A stretch of 24,860 bases of DNA, from NCBI GenBank assembly GCA_039024295.1, contig JBCDIQ010000032.1, forward strand, positions 1 to 24,860, in the 5' to 3' direction. Made by a program: the position numbers and the translations under genes. The notes beneath the pieces were generated by a model, which did not search any database, was not told the origin of the DNA, and saw only the letters and a list, made by a program, of their open reading frames with translations. Below are positions 1 through 8,114 of this stretch, in pieces. Source of the stretch: JBCDIQ01 sp039024295 (GTDB lineage: Bacteria > Bacteroidota > Bacteroidia > J057). How positions within the stretch are numbered: position 1 is the first letter of the stretch; every line of letters begins with the position of its first letter.

Positions 1-1
1 C

Positions 2-427
2 CTGATTTGTGTTTCTATTCTTAATGTAAATGATACCAGTGAAAAGTTAACGTTCCAGGATCCTGCAAGTTATAAGGTCCAATTTAGGTACAGTGTCCCT
101 CTCATACTGGATAATATCCACCCTTATGTAAATGATAGCTCATATTTTTGTTTCCAAATTGAAAATTTGGATAAAGGAGAGTGCCCCGAATGTGTGGATA
201 GGTTAAATATTAGATACGTCAGATTAGTTGCATACCTAACTGAAGAAATAAATACATTTCGAGCATTAAGCCGCCAGGAGATAATAGATTCATTAATCAG
301 AAAAGATGACTACTGTTCTTTTCCGTATGAGGTAATTGCTGACTTCTATAAATCAGGCTTTTCAGAAAAGGCTAAATTCAAATTTGCGTATAACGCGCAT
401 CTTAGATTTCGAATGTTAAGGAGGTAG
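2..427 (+). CDS. Unrecognised protein, 3' end only
   Basis: The reading frame is open from the window edge to a TAG stop, giving the last 141 residues of a longer protein. An in-frame TTG at 167 could be taken as a start, but the frame continues upstream without a stop, so the true start probably lies outside the window. The visible part has no signal peptide or membrane segment. It carries a CPEC motif (residues 59-62 of the visible part) and a basic, aromatic C-terminus. I do not recognise a family. The sequence is more AT-rich than the genes from 856 onward, which could indicate a recently acquired or fast-evolving gene. Nothing follows it closely on the same strand. Confidence 0.55.
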   Translation: MICVSILNVNDTSEKLTFQDPASYKVQFRYSVPLILDNIHPYVNDSSYFCFQIENLDKGECPECVDRLNIRYVRLVAYLTEEINTFRALSRQEIIDSLIRKDDYCSFPYEVIADFYKSGFSEKAKFKFAYNAHLRFRMLRR

Positions 428-594
428 ATATTTCTGTAAGTCCTTAACCCCACAGAATAGGTGCATGGGCTTTGTTTTCGGGTTAGCCTTCTTGGTTACT
501 AGCTGAGATACCCGCTATTGTAATTGAAGGAATCTGTTGAAAGTAATAAAGCCCCCAAGTCTTTTCTAGCAGAAACAGTCGAGAGCCCAAGGGC
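428..594. other. Intergenic region, no gene seen
   Basis: No convincing coding frame, RNA gene or promoter is visible here. The arms AAGCCC and GGGCTT lie about 40 nt apart on the minus strand (around 549-597). They could form a weak, large-loop structure after the small minus-strand gene, but it is not a clear terminator. Confidence 0.4.
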
Positions 595-711
595 TTACCC
601 CTTCCCACCTGAGTTTTTAACAAAAAAGAATACCGTCAGAATCAATCCGATGATGCTGATAGACAAAAGTCCTACGATTGGGGCAAAGTTGGTTACGATT
701 TCAGATGCCAT
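595..711 (-). CDS. Small single-pass membrane protein, 38 aa
   Basis: A short minus-strand frame begins at ATG 711, five codons after an in-frame TAA, so the start is well bounded. It encodes a short N-terminus (MASEIVTNFAP), one hydrophobic segment of about 20 residues (roughly 12-31), and a polar, basic, glycine-rich tail (KNSGGKG). That layout fits a real small inner-membrane protein with its tail in the cytoplasm. The family is not recognised. A 68-codon frame on the opposite strand (524-730) starts only with TTG and looks like the shadow. The region upstream is AT-rich, and TATGTTCG at 751-758 (minus) is one base off the Bacteroidota -7 box, but no good -33 box is evident. The gene is divergent from the one at 856. 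Confidence 0.5.
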   Translation of the reverse strand: MASEIVTNFAPIVGLLSISIIGLILTVFFFVKNSGGKG

Positions 712-855
712 TTGTGGTTGTATTGGTTAATGCTAGCAATTTTAACTGATCGAACATATATCGATTATGTAATAACTCCTGTTGGGGAACGAATGTTTGC
801 GCGCTGGAATCCCGGCGAAATTCTATATATTGCCTTATATACAACCCCACACAAT

Positions 856-1521
856 ATGAATCGCCACATCCTGTTAACCGTTTTGCTTCTGGGCATGTTT
901 TCCTTCCTCACTGCCCAGGTGGATTCTTTGGATGCTGAAATGCTTGCAGATGAAGATGTCGGTATTTCTGAGTCTGACTGGCTGGAATTTCAGACACAGA
1001 TCAGAAAGGACCAGGCAAGAAAGAGCGAGGAATCCATCAAGCGTGAAACGCGTCAGGCAAAGTTGCTGAAGCAAAAGATTCAGGCAGACCTGGGGGTGAT
1101 TGAAGAAGAAGTTTCCATGTTGAATGAGCGAATCACCGCCTTGGAACGGGAGGATGAAGAATTGGGGCGAAAATTGGCCAAGCTCACCCGAACGAATGAG
1201 GATTTATTGTCTGAAAACAATGAACTGGCCGAGGCCAGTGAACTCATCGAAGAAGAGGATGAGGAAACAGTAAATGAAAACCTGGTCCAAATTCGAAAAA
1301 ATGATCAACTGATCGGGCAGTATGAGCAGCGCATTTTATCCAACCAGCAGGCCATTGCGGAAGCAGAAGAGCGAATCGAAGATACGCAGGAGAGCATGGC
1401 GCGCCTCAAAGATCAGCTCGAGACTTGTAAAGGCGTAATCAGCTCCAACCAGCAATTGCTGGGCCTGCCTGAGGAGGAGGACATGGAAGAGGAAGATGAT
1501 GACGAAATGGACGATCAATAG
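856..1521 (+). CDS. Exported coiled-coil protein with acidic tail
   Basis: The ATG at 856 is chosen over an in-frame upstream TTG at 712 because it gives a clean signal peptide (MNRHILLTVLLLGMFSFLTA, cleavage near residue 20). The mature protein, about 200 residues, is almost wholly predicted coiled coil: charged heptads run from about residue 45 to 205, rich in E, K, Q and R. It ends in a strongly acidic tail (EEEDMEEEDDDEMDDQ). There is one Cys near the C-terminus and no catalytic motif. It probably sits in the periplasm or on an envelope surface; the function is unknown. The ABC ATPase start lies 11 nt downstream, so co-transcription is likely, and a role beside that ATPase is possible but unproven. 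Confidence is high that it is a gene and low on function. Confidence 0.8.
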   Translation: MNRHILLTVLLLGMFSFLTAQVDSLDAEMLADEDVGISESDWLEFQTQIRKDQARKSEESIKRETRQAKLLKQKIQADLGVIEEEVSMLNERITALEREDEELGRKLAKLTRTNEDLLSENNELAEASELIEEEDEETVNENLVQIRKNDQLIGQYEQRILSNQQAIAEAEERIEDTQESMARLKDQLETCKGVISSNQQLLGLPEEEDMEEEDDDEMDDQ

Positions 1522-1532
1522 GCCAATTATTC

Positions 1533-2261
1533 ATGTCTAATGCCATTCCTGAGCCGGTTATACGGCTTCAGCATATCCGAAGAACGTATCAGATGGGGGC
1601 GGAAACGATCCATGCCCTTCGGGACGTAAGCCTGGAAATCCTTCCCAACCAATACGTGGCCATCATGGGGCCATCTGGTTCGGGTAAATCTACCCTGATG
1701 AACATCCTGGGCTGCCTGGACACCCCAAGTGACGGAGATTATTTCCTCAATGGCACCAATGTCAGCAACATGGGGGATGCCGAGTTGGCCCAAATCCGTA
1801 ATAAAGAAATCGGCTTTGTCTTTCAGACGTTCAATCTGCTTTCTCGGTCAAGTGCCTTGGACAATGTGGCACTGCCCCTGGTTTATGCGGGCATGAATAA
1901 ACAGGAACGGCGCACCCGCGCTGCCGAGGTATTGGGCAGTGTAGGCCTGGGGGACCGTGTGGGGCATAAGCCCAACGAGTTATCCGGCGGTCAGCGCCAG
2001 CGAGTGGCCGTGGCCCGCGCCCTGGTGAATCGACCTTCCATCATTTTAGCAGATGAGCCTACCGGTAACCTGGATACCCAGACCTCCTACGAGATCATGG
2101 CCCTGTTTGATCGGTTGCACCAGCAGGGGAATACCATAATTGTGGTAACCCATGAAGAAGATATCGCGCGCTATGCCCAGGCCATTATTCGGCTGCGGGA
2201 TGGCAACATTGAGTCCATTGAGCCCAACCAAGAAAGAAGCCAAGTTCCCCAAGCCCGATGA
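1533..2261 (+). CDS. ABC transporter ATP-binding protein, MacB/LolD type
   Basis: A 242-residue nucleotide-binding subunit with all canonical motifs: Walker A GPSGSGKST (46-54), Q-loop Gln98, signature LSGGQ (150-154), Walker B IILADE (170-175), D-loop GNLD and switch His207. The spacing and the 'DEPTGNLD' style match the MacB/LolD/FtsE branch, whose members power mechanotransmission permeases for lipoprotein release or efflux rather than solute import. No FtsX/MacB-like permease is adjacent: upstream is a secreted coiled-coil protein and downstream, with a 4-nt ATGA overlap, a metallopeptidase. The permease partner must therefore be encoded elsewhere. The C-terminal 15 residues are a polar extension. 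The family is secure; the substrate cannot be called. Confidence 0.93.
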   Translation: MSNAIPEPVIRLQHIRRTYQMGAETIHALRDVSLEILPNQYVAIMGPSGSGKSTLMNILGCLDTPSDGDYFLNGTNVSNMGDAELAQIRNKEIGFVFQTFNLLSRSSALDNVALPLVYAGMNKQERRTRAAEVLGSVGLGDRVGHKPNELSGGQRQRVAVARALVNRPSIILADEPTGNLDTQTSYEIMALFDRLHQQGNTIIVVTHEEDIARYAQAIIRLRDGNIESIEPNQERSQVPQAR

Positions 2262-2986
2262 AACACCTCACCCTGGGACCTTTTAGCATTCCATGTGAAA
2301 TTGTGCCCAGTTCCAAACGCCAGCTAAAACTGTCTTTCCAACGTGCCCAGCCGGTCCTTAGAATAGAGGCCTACAAAGGCCGCTTGGGAAACAAAGAAAA
2401 GGAATTTCTCAAACGACAATCTGGTTGGATTCAGCAGCAGTACCAGCTGCACCTTGAGTTGAACCAGCAGCAAAAAGCATTCTTCCAGCAATTGGCTCAG
2501 GGATGTGTGTTGCTATTTGGGGAAAACCGTCCGTATTCCATCATTCGGGGTCCCCGGTTCAGCCAGCACTTGGATGAGAATGCCCATTTCATTATCCAAA
2601 CGCCAACACCCAACAAATACCCTGCGGAAGCATGGTTGTATAAGGCACTTAAATCAGCGGGCAAAGCTTTCCTGATAGAGCGAACCTACCATTGGGCGAA
2701 AGTAACCCACTCCAAGGTGAACGCCATTCGCATTAAGGGCCAACGCTCTCGTTGGGGCAGCTGTAGCCAAAAGGGCAACCTGAACCTGAATTGGCACCTT
2801 ATTTTTGTTCCCCCTCATTTGATTGATTACCTCATCATCCATGAGCTGATGCACCTTCGGGAGATGAACCACAGTCCGGCCTTTTGGGCAGAAGTGAATG
2901 CCTATTGTCCAACGTTTCGGCAAGATCGCCAGGAACTCAGAAGCTACGAATGGGTCATCGGGATGATGGAGGATTGGGAGAGCTGA
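2258..2986 (+). CDS. YgjP-like zinc metallopeptidase (DUF45)
   Basis: A 242-residue protein of the YgjP/DUF45 (M48-related, SprT-like) family. The zinc site HELMH is at residues 195-199, with the third ligand His205 in the pattern HExxH-x5-H, preceded by the family hallmark RWGSCS (165-170). No signal peptide or membrane segment is visible, so it is probably cytoplasmic. The family is widespread in bacteria but the physiological substrates are poorly known. The start codon overlaps the stop of the ABC ATPase gene (ATGA), so the two are translationally coupled. About 90 nt separate its end from the next gene. Family assignment is strong; the cellular role is unknown. Confidence 0.88.
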   Translation: MKHLTLGPFSIPCEIVPSSKRQLKLSFQRAQPVLRIEAYKGRLGNKEKEFLKRQSGWIQQQYQLHLELNQQQKAFFQQLAQGCVLLFGENRPYSIIRGPRFSQHLDENAHFIIQTPTPNKYPAEAWLYKALKSAGKAFLIERTYHWAKVTHSKVNAIRIKGQRSRWGSCSQKGNLNLNWHLIFVPPHLIDYLIIHELMHLREMNHSPAFWAEVNAYCPTFRQDRQELRSYEWVIGMMEDWES

Positions 2987-3076
2987 TAGGATTTAGGTAT
3001 TCAGGGTGGTGGTAGTTTTTGGAAATATACAGCCCGGTTTGTAGCTTAAAATTCCACCCCTAATCCCCCTGATGCT

Positions 3077-4612
3077 ATGAGATTTCGATTGCTGCTGTGT
3101 CTGTGTTTCCTGGGCCTGATGAATGCTCACGCCCAGAATGCTGCCCCTGAAGTGCAGGTGCTTTCTGCTGGTTTTGATTTGGGAACCAATGAATTTGTGG
3201 TCCAATGTGATTTGACCGACGCTGAAACGGATACGGTAACCCTGGTGGTTCAGGTCTCTGTGGACAGTGGCCGGACCTTTCCGGCTGAGGGAATCCGACT
3301 TTCTCAAGTAATCACCAATACCGGCCCTCAGTTTGTTCGGTTTAGCTGGCCACCGGTACCCAATCCCCTGATTACCCGGTTGCGGGTGATGGCCTATGAC
3401 AAAAATGCCCCGGACATTGCAGCAATGGTGGCCGCAGTTGACAGCCAGCGCCTCCTGGATAACCTGACGTGGATTGCAGCGGTTCGACACAGAACAGCAG
3501 GCCCGGTGCAACTTGAAGCTGTAAAGGACAGCTTGGAAAATCGGTTTTCAGCCTCGGGCTATCAGGTCAGACGGCAAAACTTCCCATTTGGGAGCTTCAC
3601 CGGACAAAATATCATCGGCCGTGCGCAGGGACTGCTCCAGGATACCGTTACGTATATTTTGGATGGACATTTCGATTCTGTGCCTACTTCCCCAGGCGCG
3701 AATGACAACGGGGCATCTGTTGCTGCGCTGGTGGAAATATCCAGGGTGTTGTCCCAATACACTTTTGCCAACAGCATTCAATACATCGGATTTGACTTAG
3801 AAGAAGATGGCCTGGTAGGGGCAATCAACTATTTGCGAAGCGGTCGTATTTCCGGTGATAGCATTCATGGGGTATTGAACCTGGAAATGATTGGGTATTA
3901 CGACAACAGGCCCAATACCCAGCAACTTCCTGCGGGGTTTAACTTGTTGTTGCCCACCGTTTACCAGCAAATAGCCCAAGACTCTTTTCGGGGGAATTTC
4001 ATTGCCAATGTAGGGAATACGGCTTCTCAGCGATTGATCGATGCGTTCCAGACAGAGGCTGCCAATTATGTCCCAAACCTGATCTCTTATGGAGTCCCCA
4101 TCCCTGGAAATGGCCAGATAGCGCCTGATTTTCGGAGAAGTGACCATGCCCCTTTCTGGGATGTAGGTATCCCGGCACTCATGCTGACCTCCGGTGCTGA
4201 TTTCCGAGATCCCAACTACCACGGTCCCAACGATACCCTGGGCAATGTCGACATCAGGTTTGCGCGGGAGGTGGCCCAAGCCGCCCTGGCAACACTGGCT
4301 ACATTGGCGGAACCTATTAATGGCACTGCCGAAGTCACCGAATTTACCCTTGGCAGAAACCTATCTATTCAAAATAGACTTGATCCACAAGCTGTGGCCC
4401 TATTTCCCAATCCCGGTTCGTCTTCCTTTTTCCTGGATACTGACCTGCGGGTGGAGGCAGTAAATGTATATGACACCCAAGGGAAGCTGGTTAAGCAGTT
4501 TCATGCCCACAAGCAATCTCGGTACCCGACCAAAGACTTGCCCAATGGGATGTATGTGGTGCAGGTGCAAACCTCCGAGGGAACCTGGACCGGAAAGTGG
4601 ATCAAAGGGTAA
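3077..4612 (+). CDS. Secreted M28 family peptidase with T9SS sorting domain
   Basis: This 511-residue protein has a signal peptide (residues 1-20, ending NAHAQ), a beta-rich N-terminal domain (about 23-110), an M28 zinc peptidase domain (about 125-412) and a T9SS type A C-terminal sorting domain (about 440-511). Likely metal and catalytic residues, by comparison with M28 enzymes, are His198 and Asp200 (HFD), bridging Asp210 (GANDNGAS), Glu242/Glu243, Glu270 and His382 (NYHGPNDT). The C-terminal domain starts with FPNPG and ends in a short basic strand (GKWIKG). The family comprises di-zinc aminopeptidases and carboxypeptidases. It is expected to be exported by Sec, then carried across the outer membrane by T9SS. 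The M1 peptidase follows after 18 nt, so a two-gene exoprotease operon is likely. Confidence 0.93.
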   Translation: MRFRLLLCLCFLGLMNAHAQNAAPEVQVLSAGFDLGTNEFVVQCDLTDAETDTVTLVVQVSVDSGRTFPAEGIRLSQVITNTGPQFVRFSWPPVPNPLITRLRVMAYDKNAPDIAAMVAAVDSQRLLDNLTWIAAVRHRTAGPVQLEAVKDSLENRFSASGYQVRRQNFPFGSFTGQNIIGRAQGLLQDTVTYILDGHFDSVPTSPGANDNGASVAALVEISRVLSQYTFANSIQYIGFDLEEDGLVGAINYLRSGRISGDSIHGVLNLEMIGYYDNRPNTQQLPAGFNLLLPTVYQQIAQDSFRGNFIANVGNTASQRLIDAFQTEAANYVPNLISYGVPIPGNGQIAPDFRRSDHAPFWDVGIPALMLTSGADFRDPNYHGPNDTLGNVDIRFAREVAQAALATLATLAEPINGTAEVTEFTLGRNLSIQNRLDPQAVALFPNPGSSSFFLDTDLRVEAVNVYDTQGKLVKQFHAHKQSRYPTKDLPNGMYVVQVQTSEGTWTGKWIKG

Positions 4613-4630
4613 TTTTCAATTTGCTACGGA

Positions 4631-6220
4631 ATGAAATACGTACTTCTTGTCCTCATGCTATTCTCCTTCGTACTGGCGCAGGAGCCTGATCAGGACATCA
4701 TTGCCTACAAGTTTGAGCTGGACTTGAATGATGAAAATGACAGCATCAAGGGCAAAGCCCTGATCTCCATTCGCCCAGAAAAAAGCTGTAAAGAAATCCG
4801 ACTTGACCTTGTTGGGACAACTCCAGGCGAACCTACCGGGATGACTGTCTTTGAGGTGCAGCTTGACGGAAAACTTACTGGTTTTGACCATCAAAATGAT
4901 CGATTGGTTATTCCCATTTCTGCTGCTCAATGGGGGGACACCCTTCATGTGGCCATCAGGTATGCAGGCATTCCTGCAGATGGGCTTATCATTTCTAAGA
5001 CGAAGTTTGGCGACAGAAGCTTTTTCGGAGATAATTGGCCCGATCGGGCACAGCATTGGTTGCCCGTGGAAGACCATCCCGCTGATAAAGCTTTTTGTGA
5101 ATTTATCGTAACAGCTCCGAGCCATTACCAAGTGGTGGGAAATGGAGCCTTGCAAGAAGAGACAGATTTGGCTAATGGAGATCGCCTGACCCATTGGAAA
5201 AGCACTGTGCCTTTGCCAACCAAGGTGATGGTAATTGGAGCTGCACGCTTTGCCGTTCAGCAACTGCCCGACATTCAGGACATTCCCTTGTCTTCCTGGG
5301 TGTACCCTCAAAACCGGGAAGCTGGTTTTTTTGATTACCGCCAGGCAGATTCCATTCTCGCCTTTTTCATCCAAAACATTGGCCCCTATCCTTACGCCAA
5401 GCTGGCCAATGTACAATCAAAGACACGTTACGGAGGCATGGAAAATGCGTCCAATATCTTCTATATGGAAGGTTCGGTCACGGGAGAGCGTAAGCACGAG
5501 CCTTTGCTTGCCCATGAGATCGCCCATCAGTGGTTTGGCAACTCTGCCACGGAGGCAGACTGGCCACACATTTGGTTGAGCGAAGGGTTTGCCACCTATT
5601 TTACCCATCTGTACAATGAATATACCTACGGCAAGGACCGGATGAGGGTGGACATGCAAAAAGATAAAGCCCGCATTCAGGCATTCATCAAAATGGCCCC
5701 CAATGCGACAGTGGTGGACACGCAGACCACCGAATTAATTCGCCTGCTGAACCCCAATAGCTACGAAAAGGGCGGCTGGGTACTTCACATGATTCGGTAT
5801 GAGGTAGGCGATGAAGATTTCTGGAAAGGGATTCGTACCTATTACGAGCGGTTTCACCTGAAAAATGCCATTACAGCTGATTTGCAACAGGTGATGGAAG
5901 AAGTTTCGGGCAAGGAATTGGGCTGGCTGTTTCAGCAATGGCTGTACTATCCTGGAATTCCGGAGGTAGGGTACGAATGGAAGTACAACGAAGCATCACA
6001 GTCGATTTTACTGGAGCTTACTCAAACCCAGCAGGCATCTACGGTATTCCGGCTTCCCATCGAAGTGGAAGTAACATGGGAGGATAGAAAAAAACAGGTA
6101 AAATTGGTAATGGATCAGCCCCAACAACAGTTTACGATCAAGGCTCGTCAAGTTCCTGAGTCAGTATCACTTGACCCTGAAGCATGGTTATTGGTAGACT
6201 GGCGCCCAGCTAGGCCTTAA
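4631..6220 (+). CDS. Exported M1 family aminopeptidase
   Basis: A 529-residue M1 (gluzincin) aminopeptidase. A signal peptide (1-16, ending FVLA) precedes the N-terminal beta domain. The substrate-recognition motif GGMEN lies at 268-272, and the zinc site HEIAH at 295-299 is followed by the third ligand Glu318, the exact HExxH-x18-E spacing. The C-terminal part is a short helical domain plus a beta-sandwich; the long ERAP1-like C-terminal domain of the ~850-residue members is absent, so this is the compact form. There is no T9SS sorting domain, so unlike its M28 neighbour it is probably periplasmic. It should remove N-terminal residues from peptides. Its TAA stop overlaps the stop of the convergent kinase gene within the sequence TTAA (6217-6220). 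Confidence 0.93.
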   Translation: MKYVLLVLMLFSFVLAQEPDQDIIAYKFELDLNDENDSIKGKALISIRPEKSCKEIRLDLVGTTPGEPTGMTVFEVQLDGKLTGFDHQNDRLVIPISAAQWGDTLHVAIRYAGIPADGLIISKTKFGDRSFFGDNWPDRAQHWLPVEDHPADKAFCEFIVTAPSHYQVVGNGALQEETDLANGDRLTHWKSTVPLPTKVMVIGAARFAVQQLPDIQDIPLSSWVYPQNREAGFFDYRQADSILAFFIQNIGPYPYAKLANVQSKTRYGGMENASNIFYMEGSVTGERKHEPLLAHEIAHQWFGNSATEADWPHIWLSEGFATYFTHLYNEYTYGKDRMRVDMQKDKARIQAFIKMAPNATVVDTQTTELIRLLNPNSYEKGGWVLHMIRYEVGDEDFWKGIRTYYERFHLKNAITADLQQVMEEVSGKELGWLFQQWLYYPGIPEVGYEWKYNEASQSILLELTQTQQASTVFRLPIEVEVTWEDRKKQVKLVMDQPQQQFTIKARQVPESVSLDPEAWLLVDWRPARP

Positions 6221-7563
6221 GCGGGTGTCAGCATGCTAACCAAACTATCTTTGAGTAGCTGGACCTGAATGGGTTTCGTTAAAAAATGGCTAACCCCTGA
6301 TGCGGTAGCACGTTGTTGGGTTTCTTCGAAGGCATCAGCTGTTAGAGCCAGGATGGGAATTTCCTTGGTTATTTCCCCAAGTTCTCCTTTTCGAATCCTA
6401 TCTATGGCCTCAAAGCCATCCATGGCAGGCATGTGTAAATCCATCACAAGCAGGTCGACACGGTTGTTTGCGAGGAAATCAAGTGCTTCCTGGCCATTTG
6501 CTGCGAGGGTCACTTGCATATTCCATCGTTGGAGTATGCGCTTAATTAGCATCTGGTTTAGGGGAACATCTTCGGCTAGCAGCACTTGTTTATGGTGGAG
6601 GATAGCATCTGGAGGGAGGGCTTGCTGTACCAGGGAACTGCTTGTCTGGCTACCTGGTAAGTCAAACGGGAGCTTAACGCTGAAGGTAGATCCCTTCCCT
6701 TTTTCGCTTTGCAAGGAAAGAAATCCCCCCAGCAGCCGTGTGAGCTTTTGGGTAACGGGTAGTCCAAGACCTATACCCTCAAATTTTCGGTTAATGCTTC
6801 CATCTTCTTGGGTAAAACTTTCGAAAATGGTGGCCTGTTTCTCTTGAATAATTCCAACTCCTGAATCGGATACCTCAAATACGATCCACGCCCGTTCTGA
6901 TTCAGTGGCTACTAATTGTGCTTTTATTTGAACAAATCCTTCTTGGGTGAATTTTTCTGCATTTCCGATCAGGTTCCTTAAAATCTGGACAAGTTTCATC
7001 TTATCTCCTATAACCTCAAGCGGAATATTGGGATCAATGACCATTCGGAAATCAACCTCCTTACTTTGAAAAGGAAATTTAAAAAGTTGGTGAAGTTCAC
7101 TTACCACCTGGGCTACACATATAATCCCCCTATCTGCAATCATTTTCCCTTCCTCCAGGCGTGAAAAGTCTAAAATATCGTTTATGCTTTGAAGGAGCTT
7201 GTGACCAGAGATTTGTAAGGGCTCCACTAGCTCCTGAACATCTTCAATGGTTTCACTATTGGCGATTAAATCAGTCAACCCGATGATCCCATTGAGTGGG
7301 GTACGGATTTCATGGCTCATGTTGGAAAGAAATTCAGACTTGGCACCACTGGCAGCTTCCGCAGCTTCTTTTGCATGAAGCAACTCTTCTGTTCTAAGTT
7401 TGACCTTTTCCTCCAGGGAGAGGTTCAGGGCTTTCAGTTGCTCATTCGCATAAAAAAGCTCGCGGGATTTCTCCTCAATGATCGCCTCAGCCCTTTTGCG
7501 GGCCTCGCGTTCGCGTTTTAGGATACGCTTTAATGCTTCAGAAGAATCCACCGTTTGCTGCAT
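6217..7563 (-). CDS. Soluble hybrid histidine kinase, H-NOX partner (HnoK-like)
   Basis: This 448-residue protein has no transmembrane segment and no PAS or GAF domain. The order is an N-terminal coiled coil (about 8-75), a HisKA domain with phospho-acceptor His84 (MSHEIRTPLNG), a HATPase_c domain with N-box Asn197/Asn201, G1 box DSGVG (233-237) and G2 box GIGLGL (263-268), then a C-terminal receiver domain (about 325-445) with the acidic pair Glu331-Asp332, phospho-acceptor Asp375, Thr408 and Lys430. With no sensory domain of its own, it probably takes its signal from the H-NOX protein encoded 8 nt upstream, as in known H-NOX/histidine kinase pairs. The fused receiver suggests a phosphorelay through a separate phosphotransfer protein; no such gene or output regulator is in the window. 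The pairing is inferred from gene order. Confidence 0.92.
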   Translation of the reverse strand: MQQTVDSSEALKRILKREREARKRAEAIIEEKSRELFYANEQLKALNLSLEEKVKLRTEELLHAKEAAEAASGAKSEFLSNMSHEIRTPLNGIIGLTDLIANSETIEDVQELVEPLQISGHKLLQSINDILDFSRLEEGKMIADRGIICVAQVVSELHQLFKFPFQSKEVDFRMVIDPNIPLEVIGDKMKLVQILRNLIGNAEKFTQEGFVQIKAQLVATESERAWIVFEVSDSGVGIIQEKQATIFESFTQEDGSINRKFEGIGLGLPVTQKLTRLLGGFLSLQSEKGKGSTFSVKLPFDLPGSQTSSSLVQQALPPDAILHHKQVLLAEDVPLNQMLIKRILQRWNMQVTLAANGQEALDFLANNRVDLLVMDLHMPAMDGFEAIDRIRKGELGEITKEIPILALTADAFEETQQRATASGVSHFLTKPIQVQLLKDSLVSMLTPA

Positions 7564-7571
7564 GATTCGAA

Positions 7572-8114
7572 TTAAGCCTTGGTAATGGTGAACTTTACTT
7601 TTGAACCATCCTCCCTAATATTTTCCCTGGCGACACTTGCTGATTCATCGAAATGCTGTAGGCACCCATCAATCAGGCCCAAGGCAAAATCTCCCAGCTT
7701 CCTTTCAGAGGAGTACACCATTTCTAACGTCCGGTCATCTGGCTGAGAAATGTCAAATCCAGGTAACTCTGCATCGGGATAAAGCTTTCTTACTTCTACG
7801 TGAATGTAGTTATCAATCCCTTTCAGAAACCCGAATGCACCCCCTTGCATATTTTTGAAAAAGACAGAGTACCCCTCAGAAAAACGCTCAAATAGGTGTT
7901 TTCCATACACATACAGTAAGTCGGGAACTTGAACTTGGGTTTCCTTGCTAAGTTCCACGACCAAATTTACCATTTCCTGGTGGTCATAAGTGCCAACAGC
8001 AGAGTAGACGCCCTTGGAATCCAAGGTGGCGTTTTCTACGATCTTGTCAGCGACCTCGAACCCAAAGCGGTCTTCGACCATTTCCAGGAACTCTGTGAAT
8101 ACCATGCCTTTCAT
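7572..8114 (-). CDS. hnoX: H-NOX haem nitric oxide sensor
   Basis: A 180-residue H-NOX domain protein. I chose ATG 8114 because H-NOX proteins characteristically begin MKG; the longer frame from TTG 8135 adds seven residues foreign to the family. Landmarks are the proximal haem ligand His105 (YIHVEVRKLYPDAELPGF context), the porphyrin-carboxylate motif YxSxR at Tyr134-Ser136-Arg138, and the typical FLEMVEDRFG helix. By hand alignment to the Thermoanaerobacter H-NOX, the residue matching the oxygen-stabilising Tyr140 is Phe143, and Trp9 is matched by Phe9. The distal pocket therefore looks hydrophobic, as in NO-selective members. The hybrid kinase starts 8 nt downstream, so the two form one operon. 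The gene is divergent from the giant protease. Confidence 0.95.
   Translation of the reverse strand: MKGMVFTEFLEMVEDRFGFEVADKIVENATLDSKGVYSAVGTYDHQEMVNLVVELSKETQVQVPDLLYVYGKHLFERFSEGYSVFFKNMQGGAFGFLKGIDNYIHVEVRKLYPDAELPGFDISQPDDRTLEMVYSSERKLGDFALGLIDGCLQHFDESASVARENIREDGSKVKFTITKA

Noticed and set aside
418..424. AAGGAGG, a perfect Shine-Dalgarno-like sequence
   Set aside because: It falls at the end of a coding frame and is not followed by a start codon with a usable frame; genes in this window mostly lack Shine-Dalgarno sequences.
524..730. 68-codon plus-strand frame with a TTG start
   Set aside because: Overlaps the small membrane protein on the minus strand, which has an ATG and a far more protein-like layout.
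796..833. TTTG and TATATTG as a promoter for the gene at 856
   Set aside because: The spacing is too long and the -7 box has two mismatches.
3005..3059. GGGTGG/CCACCC arms in the gap before the M28 peptidase
   Set aside because: Short arms separated by over 40 nt, with no T-run or conserved motif; likely chance.
4658..5416. 252-codon open frame antisense to the M1 peptidase
   Set aside because: It lies wholly within a gene with intact catalytic motifs, has no recognisable domain, and its composition fits an antisense shadow of a GC-richer coding strand.
6269..6847. 192-codon plus-strand frame over the hybrid kinase
   Set aside because: Antisense to well-conserved receiver and ATPase domains; Ser/Trp/Arg-rich translation with no domain.
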